This document shows, piece after piece, positions 24,351-31,932 of a stretch of 64,000 nt of DNA. This stretch comes from Nocardioides sp. SYSU D00038 (GTDB lineage: Bacteria > Actinomycetota > Actinomycetes > Propionibacteriales > Nocardioidaceae): assembly GCF_016924665.1 (NCBI RefSeq), contig NZ_JAFFJT010000014.1, positions 1 to 64,000 of the forward strand. Reading direction: 5' to 3'. Position numbers and translations under genes: made by a program. Position 1 is the stretch's first letter, and the number at the start of each line of letters is the position of its first letter. A model generated the notes under the pieces. The model did not search any database, was not told where the DNA came from, and worked only from the letters and a program-made list of their open reading frames with translations.

Positions 24351-24430
24351 CCGCTTGTAACGCTCAGTTATCCGAACTGGTGCGCCCCTACAAGGGCGCG
24401 GTAGTTCGGATAAACGGGCGTTACAAGCGG
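24351..24430. terminator. 80-nt nested hairpin between convergent genes
   Basis: Three stacked stems are separated by small internal loops. The outer stem is CCGCTTGTAACGC (24351-24363) with its complement at 24418-24430. The middle stem is TTATCCGAACT (24368-24378) with its complement at 24403-24413. The inner stem is GCGCCC (24382-24387) with GGGCGC at 24394-24399. In total 30 base pairs are perfect. It includes the TAA stop of the GDPD gene. It is probably a bidirectional terminator, but far longer than usual. Confidence 0.6.
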
Positions 24431-25230
24431 CGCGCGGCGCGGATCCCCAGCGCCCGACGGGGGAAGTTCGTCGTGACCAGCCAGGCCCGGCCGGGCCGCA
24501 TCCAGTAGCGCAGGGCGCCAGGGGTGTCGACTGTCCACACCAGCAGGGGCAGACCACGCCGCCGGGCGAACGCACGGACGCCGAGCCGCGCCAGCGTGTG
24601 CTTGGCGACCACCAGGTTGGCGTGGGACTGGCTGACCCGCAGCTGCGGCCGCAGCTCCGAGACCCGCACCCGCACCTGCTCCCACCACGGCAGCCCGCGC
24701 ACCGAGCGACCCAGCGACAGCCCGACCAGCAGCTGGTGCCCGTGCGCGTCGGCCCAGTCGCGCACCGCCCGCACGCCCTTGTCCTCCAGCGTCGTGACGA
24801 TCACGTTGTCCACCCCGAGCGCCTCGACGGCGAGCCGGGTCGCCTCCACCTCGTACGCCGCCCCAGGATCGCGGTACTGCTCGTGGCTGGAGGTCATCTT
24901 GAGATCGAGGTGCGCACGGGCGCGGCCCCGGATCGCGTCGAGCACCTCGGCGTAGAGCAGCACGTCGGGCTGCAGCACCCGCAGCTGGTCGAGAGTCAGC
25001 GCGGCGATCCGCGCGCGGGCGTCACCGATGCGCACGTGCGCGGAGTGCGAGACCACCAGCGTCCCGTCGAGGCAGCGCTGCACGTCGAACTCGACGTACT
25101 CGATCCCCAGCTCGAGCGCGCCGAGCAGGGCCCCCATCGAGTTCTCGGCCTCGACGGCGTCGCCGGCGCCGAAGCGGTGGGCACTCAGCAGGGTCTGCTG
25201 GCGTTGCCGGGTGCGGAGGAGTCCAGCCAC
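24421..25230 (-). CDS. Glycerophosphodiester phosphodiesterase family protein
   Basis: 269 residues with the GDPD TIM-barrel pattern. SAHRFGAGDAVEAENS holds the HR and E-N-S motif, EYVEFDVQRCLDGTLVVSHS holds the metal-binding Glu and Asp plus the second catalytic His, and HLDLKM is the mid-barrel Glu/Asp strand. The usual HRG reads HRF here. Members hydrolyse glycerophosphodiesters such as glycerophosphocholine or glycerophosphoethanolamine to glycerol phosphate and the alcohol. This is notable beside a choline/ethanolamine-type catabolic island, although the gene is convergent with it and not in its operon. No signal peptide. Starts GTG at 25230; the stop TAA is inside the large hairpin. Confidence 0.85.
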   Translation of the reverse strand: MAGLLRTRQRQQTLLSAHRFGAGDAVEAENSMGALLGALELGIEYVEFDVQRCLDGTLVVSHSAHVRIGDARARIAALTLDQLRVLQPDVLLYAEVLDAIRGRARAHLDLKMTSSHEQYRDPGAAYEVEATRLAVEALGVDNVIVTTLEDKGVRAVRDWADAHGHQLLVGLSLGRSVRGLPWWEQVRVRVSELRPQLRVSQSHANLVVAKHTLARLGVRAFARRRGLPLLVWTVDTPGALRYWMRPGRAWLVTTNFPRRALGIRAARRL

Positions 25231-25352
25231 GCCGGACAGCCTGCCAGCACCGCGACCGGACCCGGAGGCGGCCCCGGAGCGGGGCTCCAGCCTGCGACGT
25301 GACTCACCCCCAGGGGCGGGGAGGAACGACCACGCACACCCGCATCGGTGAC

Positions 25353-25358
25353 TAGGCT
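25353..25358 (+). promoter_or_regulatory. Leaderless-type -10 box (TAGGCT)
   Basis: TAGGCT is 7 nt before the ATG at 25366. This also argues against the in-frame GTG at 25348. Confidence 0.5.
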
Positions 25359-25365
25359 CGTCGTC

Positions 25366-26529
25366 ATGGAGCGGACGGGGAGGGGACGCGAGGGCGCAGC
25401 CCTACGCTTCGTCCACGACCGCGTGCAGAGCTGGCGCAGCGGCTCGCCGCGCAGCCAGCTCAACGTGCTGGCCGTGCTGCTCACCGGCGTGACCGGCTCG
25501 TTCGCCGTCTCGCTGTGGAACTACTCCTACATGCCGCTGACCACGTACTTCGCCTGGCTGCTGCTCGGCATGCTGCTGCTCCGGTTCCGGCCCCTCACCG
25601 TGCTCTCGCTCTACGCCGCCACCGCGGCCGTGGTGGCGATGGTCGTCGACGTGCGGCCGATCGATGGTGCCCGGGTGGCGGCCCTGGTCACGCTGGCACT
25701 CTCGGTGGTGCTGATCCTCTACCAGTCGAGCCGCCAGCGCAGCGGGTTGCCGGTCACCCTCGGTGAGGCGATGCTGTCGGACCTGCGCGACCGGCTCCAG
25801 GCCCAGGGCCGGGTGCCCGAGCTGCCGGGGGAATGGCAGTCGACGTCCGCGATGCTGGCCTCCCACGGCGTCGGCTACGCCGGCGACTTCCTGGTCGCCG
25901 ATCTCAGCGACGACGGTCGCCGGCTGGAGATGGTGCTCGTCGACGTCTGCGGCAAGGGGGTCGCCGCCGGGGCCCAGGCCCTGCAGTTCGCCGGTGCGCT
26001 CGGCGGCCTGATCGGCGCGATGGACCAACCCGACCTGTTCCGCGCCGCCAACGCCTTCCTGCTGCGCCAGCGCGCCGACGAGTCGTTCTCGACCGCGGTG
26101 CACCTGCGTGTCGACCTCGACACCGGCGCCTACCGGGTCACCAGCGCCGGCCACCCGCCCGCCCTGCGCTACGACGGTCGCGCGGCCGAGTGGCGCGTCG
26201 ACAACGCCCGCGGCACCGCGCTCGGCATCGTCCCCGACCCCGAGCTGCACAGCAGCGAGGGCGTGCTGCTGCCGGGGGAGGCGCTGCTGTTCTACACCGA
26301 CGGCGTGGTCGAGTCGCGCGGCGCCGACCTCGACGCGGGCATCGAGTGGCTGCGCACGGCGGCGGGCGAGGCCGTGCGGCGGGGGTACGCCGGGGCCGCC
26401 CGCCGGATCGTGCGCCAGGTGCGCTCGGGCGACGACGACCGCGCGGTGCTGGTGCTCAGCCGCGGTCCACGCCCGCGCCCGGTCGGCGCGCCGGCGAGCA
26501 CGATCCCGGGCACCAGCACCGGCTCCTGA
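25366..26529 (+). CDS. Membrane-anchored PP2C (SpoIIE/RsbU-type) phosphatase
   Basis: 387 residues. The N-terminal third has about four membrane helices (roughly 25-120: LNVLAVLLTGVTGSFAVSLW, FAWLLLGMLLL, VLSLYAATAAVVAMVV, LVTLALSVVLILY). The rest is a SpoIIE/RsbU phosphatase domain with metal-binding Asp in VADLSDD and VLVDVCGKG, and the late FYTDGVVESRG motif. Such enzymes dephosphorylate STAS-domain anti-anti-sigma factors and so free alternative sigma factors. No sensor (GAF/PAS) domain is visible, so sensing may be through the membrane part. No anti-sigma genes are adjacent. Its last 20 residues are Pro/Arg-rich. Confidence 0.9.
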   Translation: MERTGRGREGAALRFVHDRVQSWRSGSPRSQLNVLAVLLTGVTGSFAVSLWNYSYMPLTTYFAWLLLGMLLLRFRPLTVLSLYAATAAVVAMVVDVRPIDGARVAALVTLALSVVLILYQSSRQRSGLPVTLGEAMLSDLRDRLQAQGRVPELPGEWQSTSAMLASHGVGYAGDFLVADLSDDGRRLEMVLVDVCGKGVAAGAQALQFAGALGGLIGAMDQPDLFRAANAFLLRQRADESFSTAVHLRVDLDTGAYRVTSAGHPPALRYDGRAAEWRVDNARGTALGIVPDPELHSSEGVLLPGEALLFYTDGVVESRGADLDAGIEWLRTAAGEAVRRGYAGAARRIVRQVRSGDDDRAVLVLSRGPRPRPVGAPASTIPGTSTGS

Positions 26530-26685
26530 GCCGAGGCGACCGACCCCGGAGGCACTGGTCTGGACCGGCCACGCGCCGGGTGTCCCCTTATGCCCCCAGG
26601 GGTACTGCGGCGACGGCGTTCCGTACCGGGATCGGGGACCGGGAGGAGTGCCTGCTCCCTCCACCCTCCCGAGAAGGACAACTCC

Positions 26686-27306
26686 ATGAGGAACTCCGCA
26701 CTGGCGGCCCTGGCCGCCCTCCTGGTCGTGCTCGCCCACCCCGCGCCCGCCACCAGCGCGCCACCGGCGAAGAACATCACGTGCGACAACACCGCCAGCA
26801 CCCCGCTCAGCGGCACCTACAAGAACGTCACGGTCCGCCCCGGCGACTCCTGCTACCTGCTCGACGCCACGGTCACCGGCAACCTCCACGCGCGCGACCC
26901 GCACACCGTGCGCGTCATCGACACCGAGGTCCGCCGGAACATCATGGTGATGGGCGCCACCCACGACGTCGTGATCGGCTCCCGCGGCTGCGCCTACGAC
27001 CCGGTGGCCGGCAACAACATCATGGTCAAGAAGTCCCACAACGTCGTCGTGTGCTGGATGACCGTGAAGAACAACATCAAGCTGTCACAGAACGACGGAC
27101 GGATCTCGCTGTTCCGCAACACCGTCGGTCGCAACATCCAGGTCACCAACAACCTGGCCTACGCCCCGCAGGCCGGGGACGGGCAGCACAAGCGCATCAA
27201 CGCCATCCGGCTGCGCCACAACCGGGCCGGCGGACACATCACCGTGAGCCGCAACGCCGGCCGCCCGGTGATCGCCCACCACAACAGCCCAGCGATCCGG
27301 GGCTGA
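26686..27306 (+). CDS. Small secreted beta-solenoid-like protein
   Basis: 206 residues. A signal peptide (LAALAALLVVLAHPAPATSA, cleavage near residue 25) is followed by a mature domain made of short, evenly spaced strand motifs: NITCDN, NVTVRP, NLHARD, NIMVMG, NIMVKK, NIKLSQ, NIQVTN and HITVSR, about 15-30 residues apart. This periodic N-I-x-V pattern with Asn/Gly turns suggests a right-handed beta-helix, as in pectate-lyase-like or NosD-type proteins. It is much shorter than catalytic members and has no obvious active site. Cys pairs may be disulfides. ATG at 26686 has GAGAAGGA upstream. Function unknown. Confidence 0.7.
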   Translation: MRNSALAALAALLVVLAHPAPATSAPPAKNITCDNTASTPLSGTYKNVTVRPGDSCYLLDATVTGNLHARDPHTVRVIDTEVRRNIMVMGATHDVVIGSRGCAYDPVAGNNIMVKKSHNVVVCWMTVKNNIKLSQNDGRISLFRNTVGRNIQVTNNLAYAPQAGDGQHKRINAIRLRHNRAGGHITVSRNAGRPVIAHHNSPAIRG

Positions 27307-27324
27307 CGCAGGATCACCCGGGCG

Positions 27325-27359
27325 CGGTCCCGGCCGGCTCTCGGGGCCGGCCGGGACCG
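27325..27359. terminator. Strong bidirectional terminator hairpin
   Basis: CGGTCCCGGCCGGC and GCCGGCCGGGACCG form a perfect 14-bp stem around a 7-nt loop. It fills the gap between the convergent genes ending at 27306 and 27361. Confidence 0.75.
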
Positions 27360-27360
27360 T

Positions 27361-27984
27361 TCAGTCCCCGGCGCCGCTCCCTGTGCGCGCCCGCCACCAC
27401 GCGACGAGGCCCGCACCCACCGTGCCGCCCAGGGTGCCGAGCACCTCGTCGCCGAGGGTGTCCTCGTAGGCCGTGTCGAGCTCGGTGCCGTGGCGGATGA
27501 ACGTCCACCACTCACCGACCTCCCAGCCGATCGCCAGCACCGCGCCCAGACCGGCGACCATCACCACCAGCGCCCAGGTCGGCTCGACCGCCCGGCCGAT
27601 CACCAGGCCGAGACCGAAGAGCAGGAAGACCCAGTTCACGAAGTGGTTGAGGTCGTCCCACCACACCACGCTGTCGTAGAGGTCGAGGCTGTTGCCCGTG
27701 ACGTCGACGAGGAAGCCGAGCATCACCAGCGAGAACGCGCCGTACGGCGGGTCGGCGGCCGGTCGCCGACGCCGCACGACGAGCCACCACAGCGCCGGCA
27801 CCAGCAGCATCAGCAGCGGATAGGCCACCAGCCGGGCGCCGAACGCCTTGTCCGCGAACCGGTCGATGCCAGGCACCCACTCCGCCACCGCCAGCTGAAC
27901 CACGGTGAGCACGATGATCCCGGCCGGCACCCACACGGGGACGCCACGGCGACTGGTGGACGGGATCGTGGGGGTCTCGGTCAC
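27361..27984 (-). CDS. Predicted polytopic membrane protein (DUF2238/YjdF-like)
   Basis: 207 residues with six or so hydrophobic helices: VPAGIIVLTVVQLAVAEWV, LVAYPLLMLLVPALWWLVV, FSLVMLGFLVDVTG, FVNWVFLLFGLGLVIG, ALVVMVAGLGAVLAIG and LGTLGGTVGAGLVAWW. The conserved polar segments DLYDSVVWWDDLNHFVNW and WEVGEWWTFIRHGTELDTAY resemble the DUF2238/YjdF family, in which Asp/His/Glu residues sit at helix ends. The GTG at 27984 gives a short polar N-terminus before the first helix. No neighbour gives a functional clue. Function unknown. Confidence 0.7.
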   Translation of the reverse strand: MTETPTIPSTSRRGVPVWVPAGIIVLTVVQLAVAEWVPGIDRFADKAFGARLVAYPLLMLLVPALWWLVVRRRRPAADPPYGAFSLVMLGFLVDVTGNSLDLYDSVVWWDDLNHFVNWVFLLFGLGLVIGRAVEPTWALVVMVAGLGAVLAIGWEVGEWWTFIRHGTELDTAYEDTLGDEVLGTLGGTVGAGLVAWWRARTGSGAGD

Positions 27985-28106
27985 GGGTGCATCATGGCGG
28001 TCCGGGCCGGCCCCGACGGTGGAATACCGGGTCCGACACGCGCGTTGGGCCAAGTGGTTCCACATTCAACTACCCTGGTGGGACCGGTCGACGAGGAGGA
28101 GCGGTC

Positions 28107-29267
28107 ATGCAGTTCGGGATCTTCAGCGTCGGGGACGTCACCCCCGACCCGACGACGGGGCGCACGCCCACCGAGCACGAGCGGATCAAGGCCCAGGTCG
28201 AGATCGCCAAGAAGGCAGAGGACGTCGGACTCGACGTCGTCGCCGTCGGCCAGCACCACAACCCGCCGTTCGTGGCCTCGTCGCCGACCACCACGATGGC
28301 GTGGATCGCCGCGCAGACCGAGCGGATCGTGCTCTCGACCGCCACCACGCTGATCACCACCACCGACCCGGTGCGGATCGCCGAGGACTACGGCACCCTG
28401 CAGCACCTCACCGACGGCAGGGTCGACCTGATGATGGGTCGGGGCAACACCGGCCCGGTCTACCCCTGGTTCGGCAAGGACATCCGCGAGGGCATCAACC
28501 TCGCCATCGAGAACTACGCGCTGCTGCACCGGCTGTGGCGCGAGGACGTCGTCGACTGGCAGGGCCGGTTCCGCACGCCGCTGCAGGGCTTCACCGCCAC
28601 GCCGCGACCGCTCGACGGCGTGCCGCCGTTCGTCTGGCACGGCTCGATCCGCAGCCCCGAGATCGCCGAGCAGGCGGCCTACTACGGCGACGGGTTCTTC
28701 CACAACCACATCTTCTGGCCGGCCTCGCACACCAAGCAGATGGTCGACCTCTACCGCCGCCGGTTCGAGCACTACGGCCACGGCGGCTACGACCAGGCGA
28801 TCGTCGGGCTCGGCGGCCAGTTCTTCATGCGGCCCAGCAGCCAGGACGCCTGGAACGAGTTCCGCCCCTACTTCGACAACGCCCCGGTCTACGGCCACGG
28901 TCCGTCCCTGGAGGAGTTCACGACCCAGACGCCGCTGACCGTGGGCTCCCCCCAGCAGGTCCTCGAGCGCACCCTCGGCTTCCGCGACTACGTCGGCGAC
29001 TACCAGCGCCAGCTGTTCCTGGTCGACCACGCCGGGCTGCCCCTCAAGACCGTGCTGGAGCAGCTCGACCTGCTCGGCGAGATCCTGCCCGCGCTGCGCG
29101 CCGGGATGGCCGAGGGCCGCCCCGCCCACGTGCCGGACGCCCCCACCCACGGGTCGCTCGTGGCCGCAGCCGGCGGCGCCCGCGACACCACCGTGCACGC
29201 CGAGGACGATGTCACCGGCCGGGTCGCCGACGAGGCGCAGGACGACGCGCAGGAGGTCTCGGCATGA
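28107..29267 (+). CDS. Luciferase-like flavin-dependent monooxygenase (CE1758 family)
   Basis: 386 residues of the LLM class, F420 or FMN-dependent TIM-barrel oxidoreductases. It starts MQFGIFSVGDV; characteristic segments are EDVGLDVVAVGQHHNPPF, TERIVLSTATTLITTTDP, DLMMGRGN and PPFVWHGSIRSPEIAEQAAYYGDGFFHN. The overlapping next gene encodes a CE1759-type FMN reductase, which identifies the two-component duo described in corynebacteria and relatives: the reductase supplies reduced FMN, and this enzyme oxygenates an unknown substrate. A GAGGAG ribosome site lies 9 bases before the ATG at 28107. The last 50 residues (Ala/Asp-rich) are outside the core. Confidence 0.88.
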   Translation: MQFGIFSVGDVTPDPTTGRTPTEHERIKAQVEIAKKAEDVGLDVVAVGQHHNPPFVASSPTTTMAWIAAQTERIVLSTATTLITTTDPVRIAEDYGTLQHLTDGRVDLMMGRGNTGPVYPWFGKDIREGINLAIENYALLHRLWREDVVDWQGRFRTPLQGFTATPRPLDGVPPFVWHGSIRSPEIAEQAAYYGDGFFHNHIFWPASHTKQMVDLYRRRFEHYGHGGYDQAIVGLGGQFFMRPSSQDAWNEFRPYFDNAPVYGHGPSLEEFTTQTPLTVGSPQQVLERTLGFRDYVGDYQRQLFLVDHAGLPLKTVLEQLDLLGEILPALRAGMAEGRPAHVPDAPTHGSLVAAAGGARDTTVHAEDDVTGRVADEAQDDAQEVSA

Positions 29268-29881
29268 CCCGCCGCGTCGTCGTGGTCTCGGCTGGCCTGT
29301 CGGTGCCGTCGTCGACCCGGCTGCTGGCCGATCGGCTCGGGGCGGCGGTGGTGGAGCGTCTCGGCGCCGACACCCGTCTCGACGTCGTCGAGCTGCGTCC
29401 GCTCGCGCACGCGCTGGCCGACGCGCTGGTGACCGGGTTCGCCTCCGGCGACCTGGCCGAGGCCCAGGACCTGGTGCGTCGCGCCGACGGGCTCGTGGTC
29501 GTGACGCCGGTGTTCGCGGCGTCGTACAGCGGGCTGTTCAAGACCTTCTTCGACGTCCTCGAGCAGGGCACCCTCGACGGCAAGCCGGTGCTCCTGGGGG
29601 CGACCGCCGGCACGGCGCGGCACTCGCTGGTGCTCGACCACGCCCTGCGCCCGCTGTTCTCCTACCTGCACGCCGTCGCGGTGCCGACCGGCGTCTTCGC
29701 GGCCACCGACGACTTCGGCACCGACGCCGACCTCTCCGGGCGGATCGCCCGGGCGGCCGGCGAGCTGGCCGACCTCGTGGGCGGCGGGCCGGCGCTGCAC
29801 GTGGTCACCGACGCCGAGGTCGCCGAGGCGGGCGCGGTGCCGTTCGAGCAGCTGCTCGCCCGGGCGTCCGGTCGGGAGTGA
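29264..29881 (+). CDS. NAD(P)H-dependent FMN reductase (CE1759 family)
   Basis: 205 residues with a flavodoxin-like fold: VVVVSAGLSVPSSTRLLADRL binds FMN phosphate, and DGLVVVTPVFAASYSGLFKTFFDVL is the second flavin loop. ATG at 29264 overlaps the monooxygenase TGA by four bases (ATGA), ensuring equal synthesis. It should reduce FMN for the partner monooxygenase encoded just upstream. Physiological substrate and regulation are unknown. Confidence 0.88.
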   Translation: MTRRVVVVSAGLSVPSSTRLLADRLGAAVVERLGADTRLDVVELRPLAHALADALVTGFASGDLAEAQDLVRRADGLVVVTPVFAASYSGLFKTFFDVLEQGTLDGKPVLLGATAGTARHSLVLDHALRPLFSYLHAVAVPTGVFAATDDFGTDADLSGRIARAAGELADLVGGGPALHVVTDAEVAEAGAVPFEQLLARASGRE

Positions 29882-29911
29882 CCCGGCACTGACGCCGCCG
29901 CCCGGCCGACC

Positions 29912-30433
29912 TCAACCCTGCTCGGCCAACCAGGCGTCGACCCGTCGGTCGGCCTCCGCCGGGTCGACGTCCTCGACCCTGGTCAGCACCGCCCAGCGGT
30001 GGCCCCAGGGGTCGAGGAGGGAGCAGAAGCGGTCGCCGGTGACGAAGGTCTGCGGCTCCTCGTAGGCCTTGGCGCCGGCGGCGACCGCCGCCGCGAAGAC
30101 CGCGTCGACGTCGTCGACGTAGACGACCGTGGAGTGGTGCACGGCGTCGTCGCCTGACGGCGCGTGCAGGTGGTTGTCGGGAGCGGGGTCGCTGAGCTGC
30201 AGCCGCCCGCTCGGCAGCTGGAGCTCCGCGTGGGCCACGGTGCCGTCGGGCCCGTCGTTGCGGCTGACCAGCTCGGCGCCGAGGACACTGCAGTAGAAGT
30301 CGATGGCGGCGCTCGCGCCGTCGACGCAGAGGAACGGCGTGAGGCTGGTGTAGCCGGCGGGCGGGTTCTGGGGGCGGTCCTGGTTCTGGTTCCGGTTCTG
30401 GTTCTGGGCCTGGTTCTCGGTCTGCGAGGTCAT
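29912..30433 (-). CDS. VOC/glyoxalase-like protein with Asn/Gln-rich N-terminus
   Basis: 173 residues: the vicinal-oxygen-chelate fold from about residue 25 (YTSLTPFLCVDGASAAIDFY, FVTGDRFCSLLDPWGHRWAV), similar to PhnB/YdeM-type bleomycin-resistance relatives of unknown activity. The first 25 residues are unusual, an Asn/Gln/Arg-rich string (NQAQNQNRNQNQD) encoded by an imperfect 6-bp repeat. ATG at 30433 is preferred because CAGGAT lies 7 nt before it; however, a start near residue 28 would give a normal VOC protein without the tail. It is divergent from the AraC gene and could be its target. Confidence 0.75.
   Translation of the reverse strand: MTSQTENQAQNQNRNQNQDRPQNPPAGYTSLTPFLCVDGASAAIDFYCSVLGAELVSRNDGPDGTVAHAELQLPSGRLQLSDPAPDNHLHAPSGDDAVHHSTVVYVDDVDAVFAAAVAAGAKAYEEPQTFVTGDRFCSLLDPWGHRWAVLTRVEDVDPAEADRRVDAWLAEQG
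30379..30418. repeat. Imperfect 6-bp repeat inside the VOC gene
   Basis: GGTTCT-type hexamers (minus strand AGAACC/CAGAAC) recur about six times and encode the Gln/Asn run. This is a simple-sequence tract that could expand or shrink in steps of two codons. Confidence 0.6.
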
Positions 30434-30440
30434 GTCCCCG

Positions 30441-30454
30441 ATCCTGCCTAGGCT
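30441..30454. promoter_or_regulatory. Paired divergent leaderless-type -10 boxes
   Basis: CAGGAT on the minus strand (30441-30446) is 7 nt before the VOC ATG. TAGGCT on the plus strand (30449-30454) is 6 nt before the AraC GTG at 30461. The two are only 2 nt apart, so polymerases on the two promoters would compete. Confidence 0.5.
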
Positions 30455-30460
30455 GGCGGC

Positions 30461-31312
30461 GTGGGCTCTTGGACAAACCCGACAGCCGTGGCGCCCCGCT
30501 CGGTGGGCGTGCTGCGCCCGGAGGTGCAGGACGTGCTCGTGCACCGCGACCGGCTCGACCCCGACCCCGCCCTCGCCACCTGGGTGGAGCACTACTGGAC
30601 CGTCCGGTGGGACCTGCGCGACGCCGAGCCGTTCGTCGCCGAGGTGGTCTCGCACCCCTCGGTGCACGTGACCGTCGAGACCGGCACCGAGCCCCGCTTC
30701 GGCCACGTGCTGCCCGCCGGGCTCGTGCACGGCGTCGTCACCAGGCGGTTCTCCCAGCGGATCGCCGGGGCCGGACGGGTGTTCGGGGTCAAGTTCCACC
30801 CCGGAGGCTTCGGGGCGTTCACCGGCGCCGACGTGGGTGGGTGGACCGACCGGGTGGTGCCGCTGGTCGAGGCCCTCGGCGCGGAGGCCACCGGGTTCAC
30901 GCGCGCGGTCCTCGACCTCGACACCGACGAGGAGCGGGCGCGCTGCGCCGACGGGTTCCTGGCCGCCCGCGCCCCCGCACGCGACCCACGCTACGACGAC
31001 GTGCTCGCGGTGGTCGACGACATCCGCTCCGATCCCCGCCTCACCTCGGTCGACCTGGTCGCCCGGCGCCACGGCGTCTCGGAGCGCACCCTCCAGCGGC
31101 TGTTCCGGCGCTACGTCGGGGTCGGGCCGAAGTGGGTGCTGCAGCGCGCCCGGCTGCATGACGCCGTCGACCGCATCGACACCGGTCGGTACGTCGACCT
31201 GGCCGGCCTCGCCGTCGAGCTGGGGTGGTTCGACCAGGCCCACTTCACCCGCGACTTCACCGCTCTGGTCGGGCAGTCGCCCGCGGCGTACGCCGCCCGC
31301 CGTCCGGTCTGA
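30461..31312 (+). CDS. AraC-family transcriptional regulator
   Basis: 283 residues. The N-terminal domain (about 1-160) resembles the DUF6597 sensor of AraC proteins (VEHYWTVRWDL, VHVTVETGTEP, GVKFHPGGFGAF). The C-terminal double helix-turn-helix (about 180-280) has VARRHGVSERTLQRLFRRYVGVGPKWVLQRARLHDA split across the first HTH and linker, and LAVELGWFDQAHFTRDFTALVGQSPAAY for the second. The ligand is unknown. It shares a tight divergent promoter with the VOC gene, an obvious candidate target. The GTG start follows a TAGGCT box by 6 nt. Confidence 0.9.
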   Translation: MGSWTNPTAVAPRSVGVLRPEVQDVLVHRDRLDPDPALATWVEHYWTVRWDLRDAEPFVAEVVSHPSVHVTVETGTEPRFGHVLPAGLVHGVVTRRFSQRIAGAGRVFGVKFHPGGFGAFTGADVGGWTDRVVPLVEALGAEATGFTRAVLDLDTDEERARCADGFLAARAPARDPRYDDVLAVVDDIRSDPRLTSVDLVARRHGVSERTLQRLFRRYVGVGPKWVLQRARLHDAVDRIDTGRYVDLAGLAVELGWFDQAHFTRDFTALVGQSPAAYAARRPV

Positions 31313-31337
31313 GGACCGAGCGCCTGCCGGCGCGGCG

Positions 31338-31862
31338 TCAGTGCTGGTAGGTCCCGTGCACGTAGCCGCGCGCGGCGGTCTTGAACGCGAGGTTGAACGA
31401 CACCACCGCGGGCGAGGCGTCGGAGTCGACGCCCAGGGTGGGCTCCTTCACCGCGTGCACGGCGAAGTAGTAGCGGTGCACCTGGTCACCGGCCGGGGGA
31501 GCGGCACCCATGAACGCCTTGGCGCCGCCGTCGTTGCGGCACATGAATGCGCCACCGGGCAGGCTCGCGCCCTCGGCGCCCGCGCCGGCGTCGAGCGAGG
31601 TGACGTCGGCGGGCAGGTCGACCAGCACCCAGTGCCAGAACCCGCTCGGGGTGGGGGCGTCGGGGTCGAAGCAGGTCACCGTGTAGCTCTGGGCGTCCGG
31701 CACCGGCTCCCAGGCGAGCTGGGGCGAGGTGTTGCCGGCGTCGGCGACCTGGTCGTCCTTGAGCGGCTGGCCGTCGGTGACGTCGTCGCTGGTCACCGAG
31801 ACGGCCGGGACGGCCGGGAGCAGGTCGTAGGGGTTCGGGCTGACGGGACGCTCGAGACTCAT
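31338..31862 (-). CDS. YbhB/YbcL-type PEBP family protein
   Basis: 174 residues of the phosphatidylethanolamine-binding/Raf-kinase-inhibitor-like family. The anion-binding pocket motifs are visible: [27 protein letters not shown], split over two strands, and [14 protein letters not shown] late [13 protein letters not shown] segment follows. Bacterial YbhB-like members are small cytoplasmic proteins of unknown function. ATG at 31862 is preceded at 7 nt by TACCGT, which decides it over the GTG at 31871. Confidence 0.88.
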   Translation of the reverse strand: MSLERPVSPNPYDLLPAVPAVSVTSDDVTDGQPLKDDQVADAGNTSPQLAWEPVPDAQSYTVTCFDPDAPTPSGFWHWVLVDLPADVTSLDAGAGAEGASLPGGAFMCRNDGGAKAFMGAAPPAGDQVHRYYFAVHAVKEPTLGVDSDASPAVVSFNLAFKTAARGYVHGTYQH

Positions 31863-31869
31863 GGGCGCC

Positions 31870-31875
31870 ACGGTA
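31870..31875 (-). promoter_or_regulatory. Leaderless-type -10 box (TACCGT)
   Basis: TACCGT on the minus strand is 7 nt before the PEBP ATG at 31862. Confidence 0.4.
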
Positions 31876-31932
31876 GTCCGGAGACTGAACCGGTGGAACC
31901 GGGCCGGCGACGGGGGCGGCGAGAATGGGCCG

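Noticed and set aside
24351..24430. Insertion sequence end
   Set aside because: The palindrome has no transposase gene within it or next to it, and no target-site duplication was found by eye. It is kept only as an unusual hairpin.
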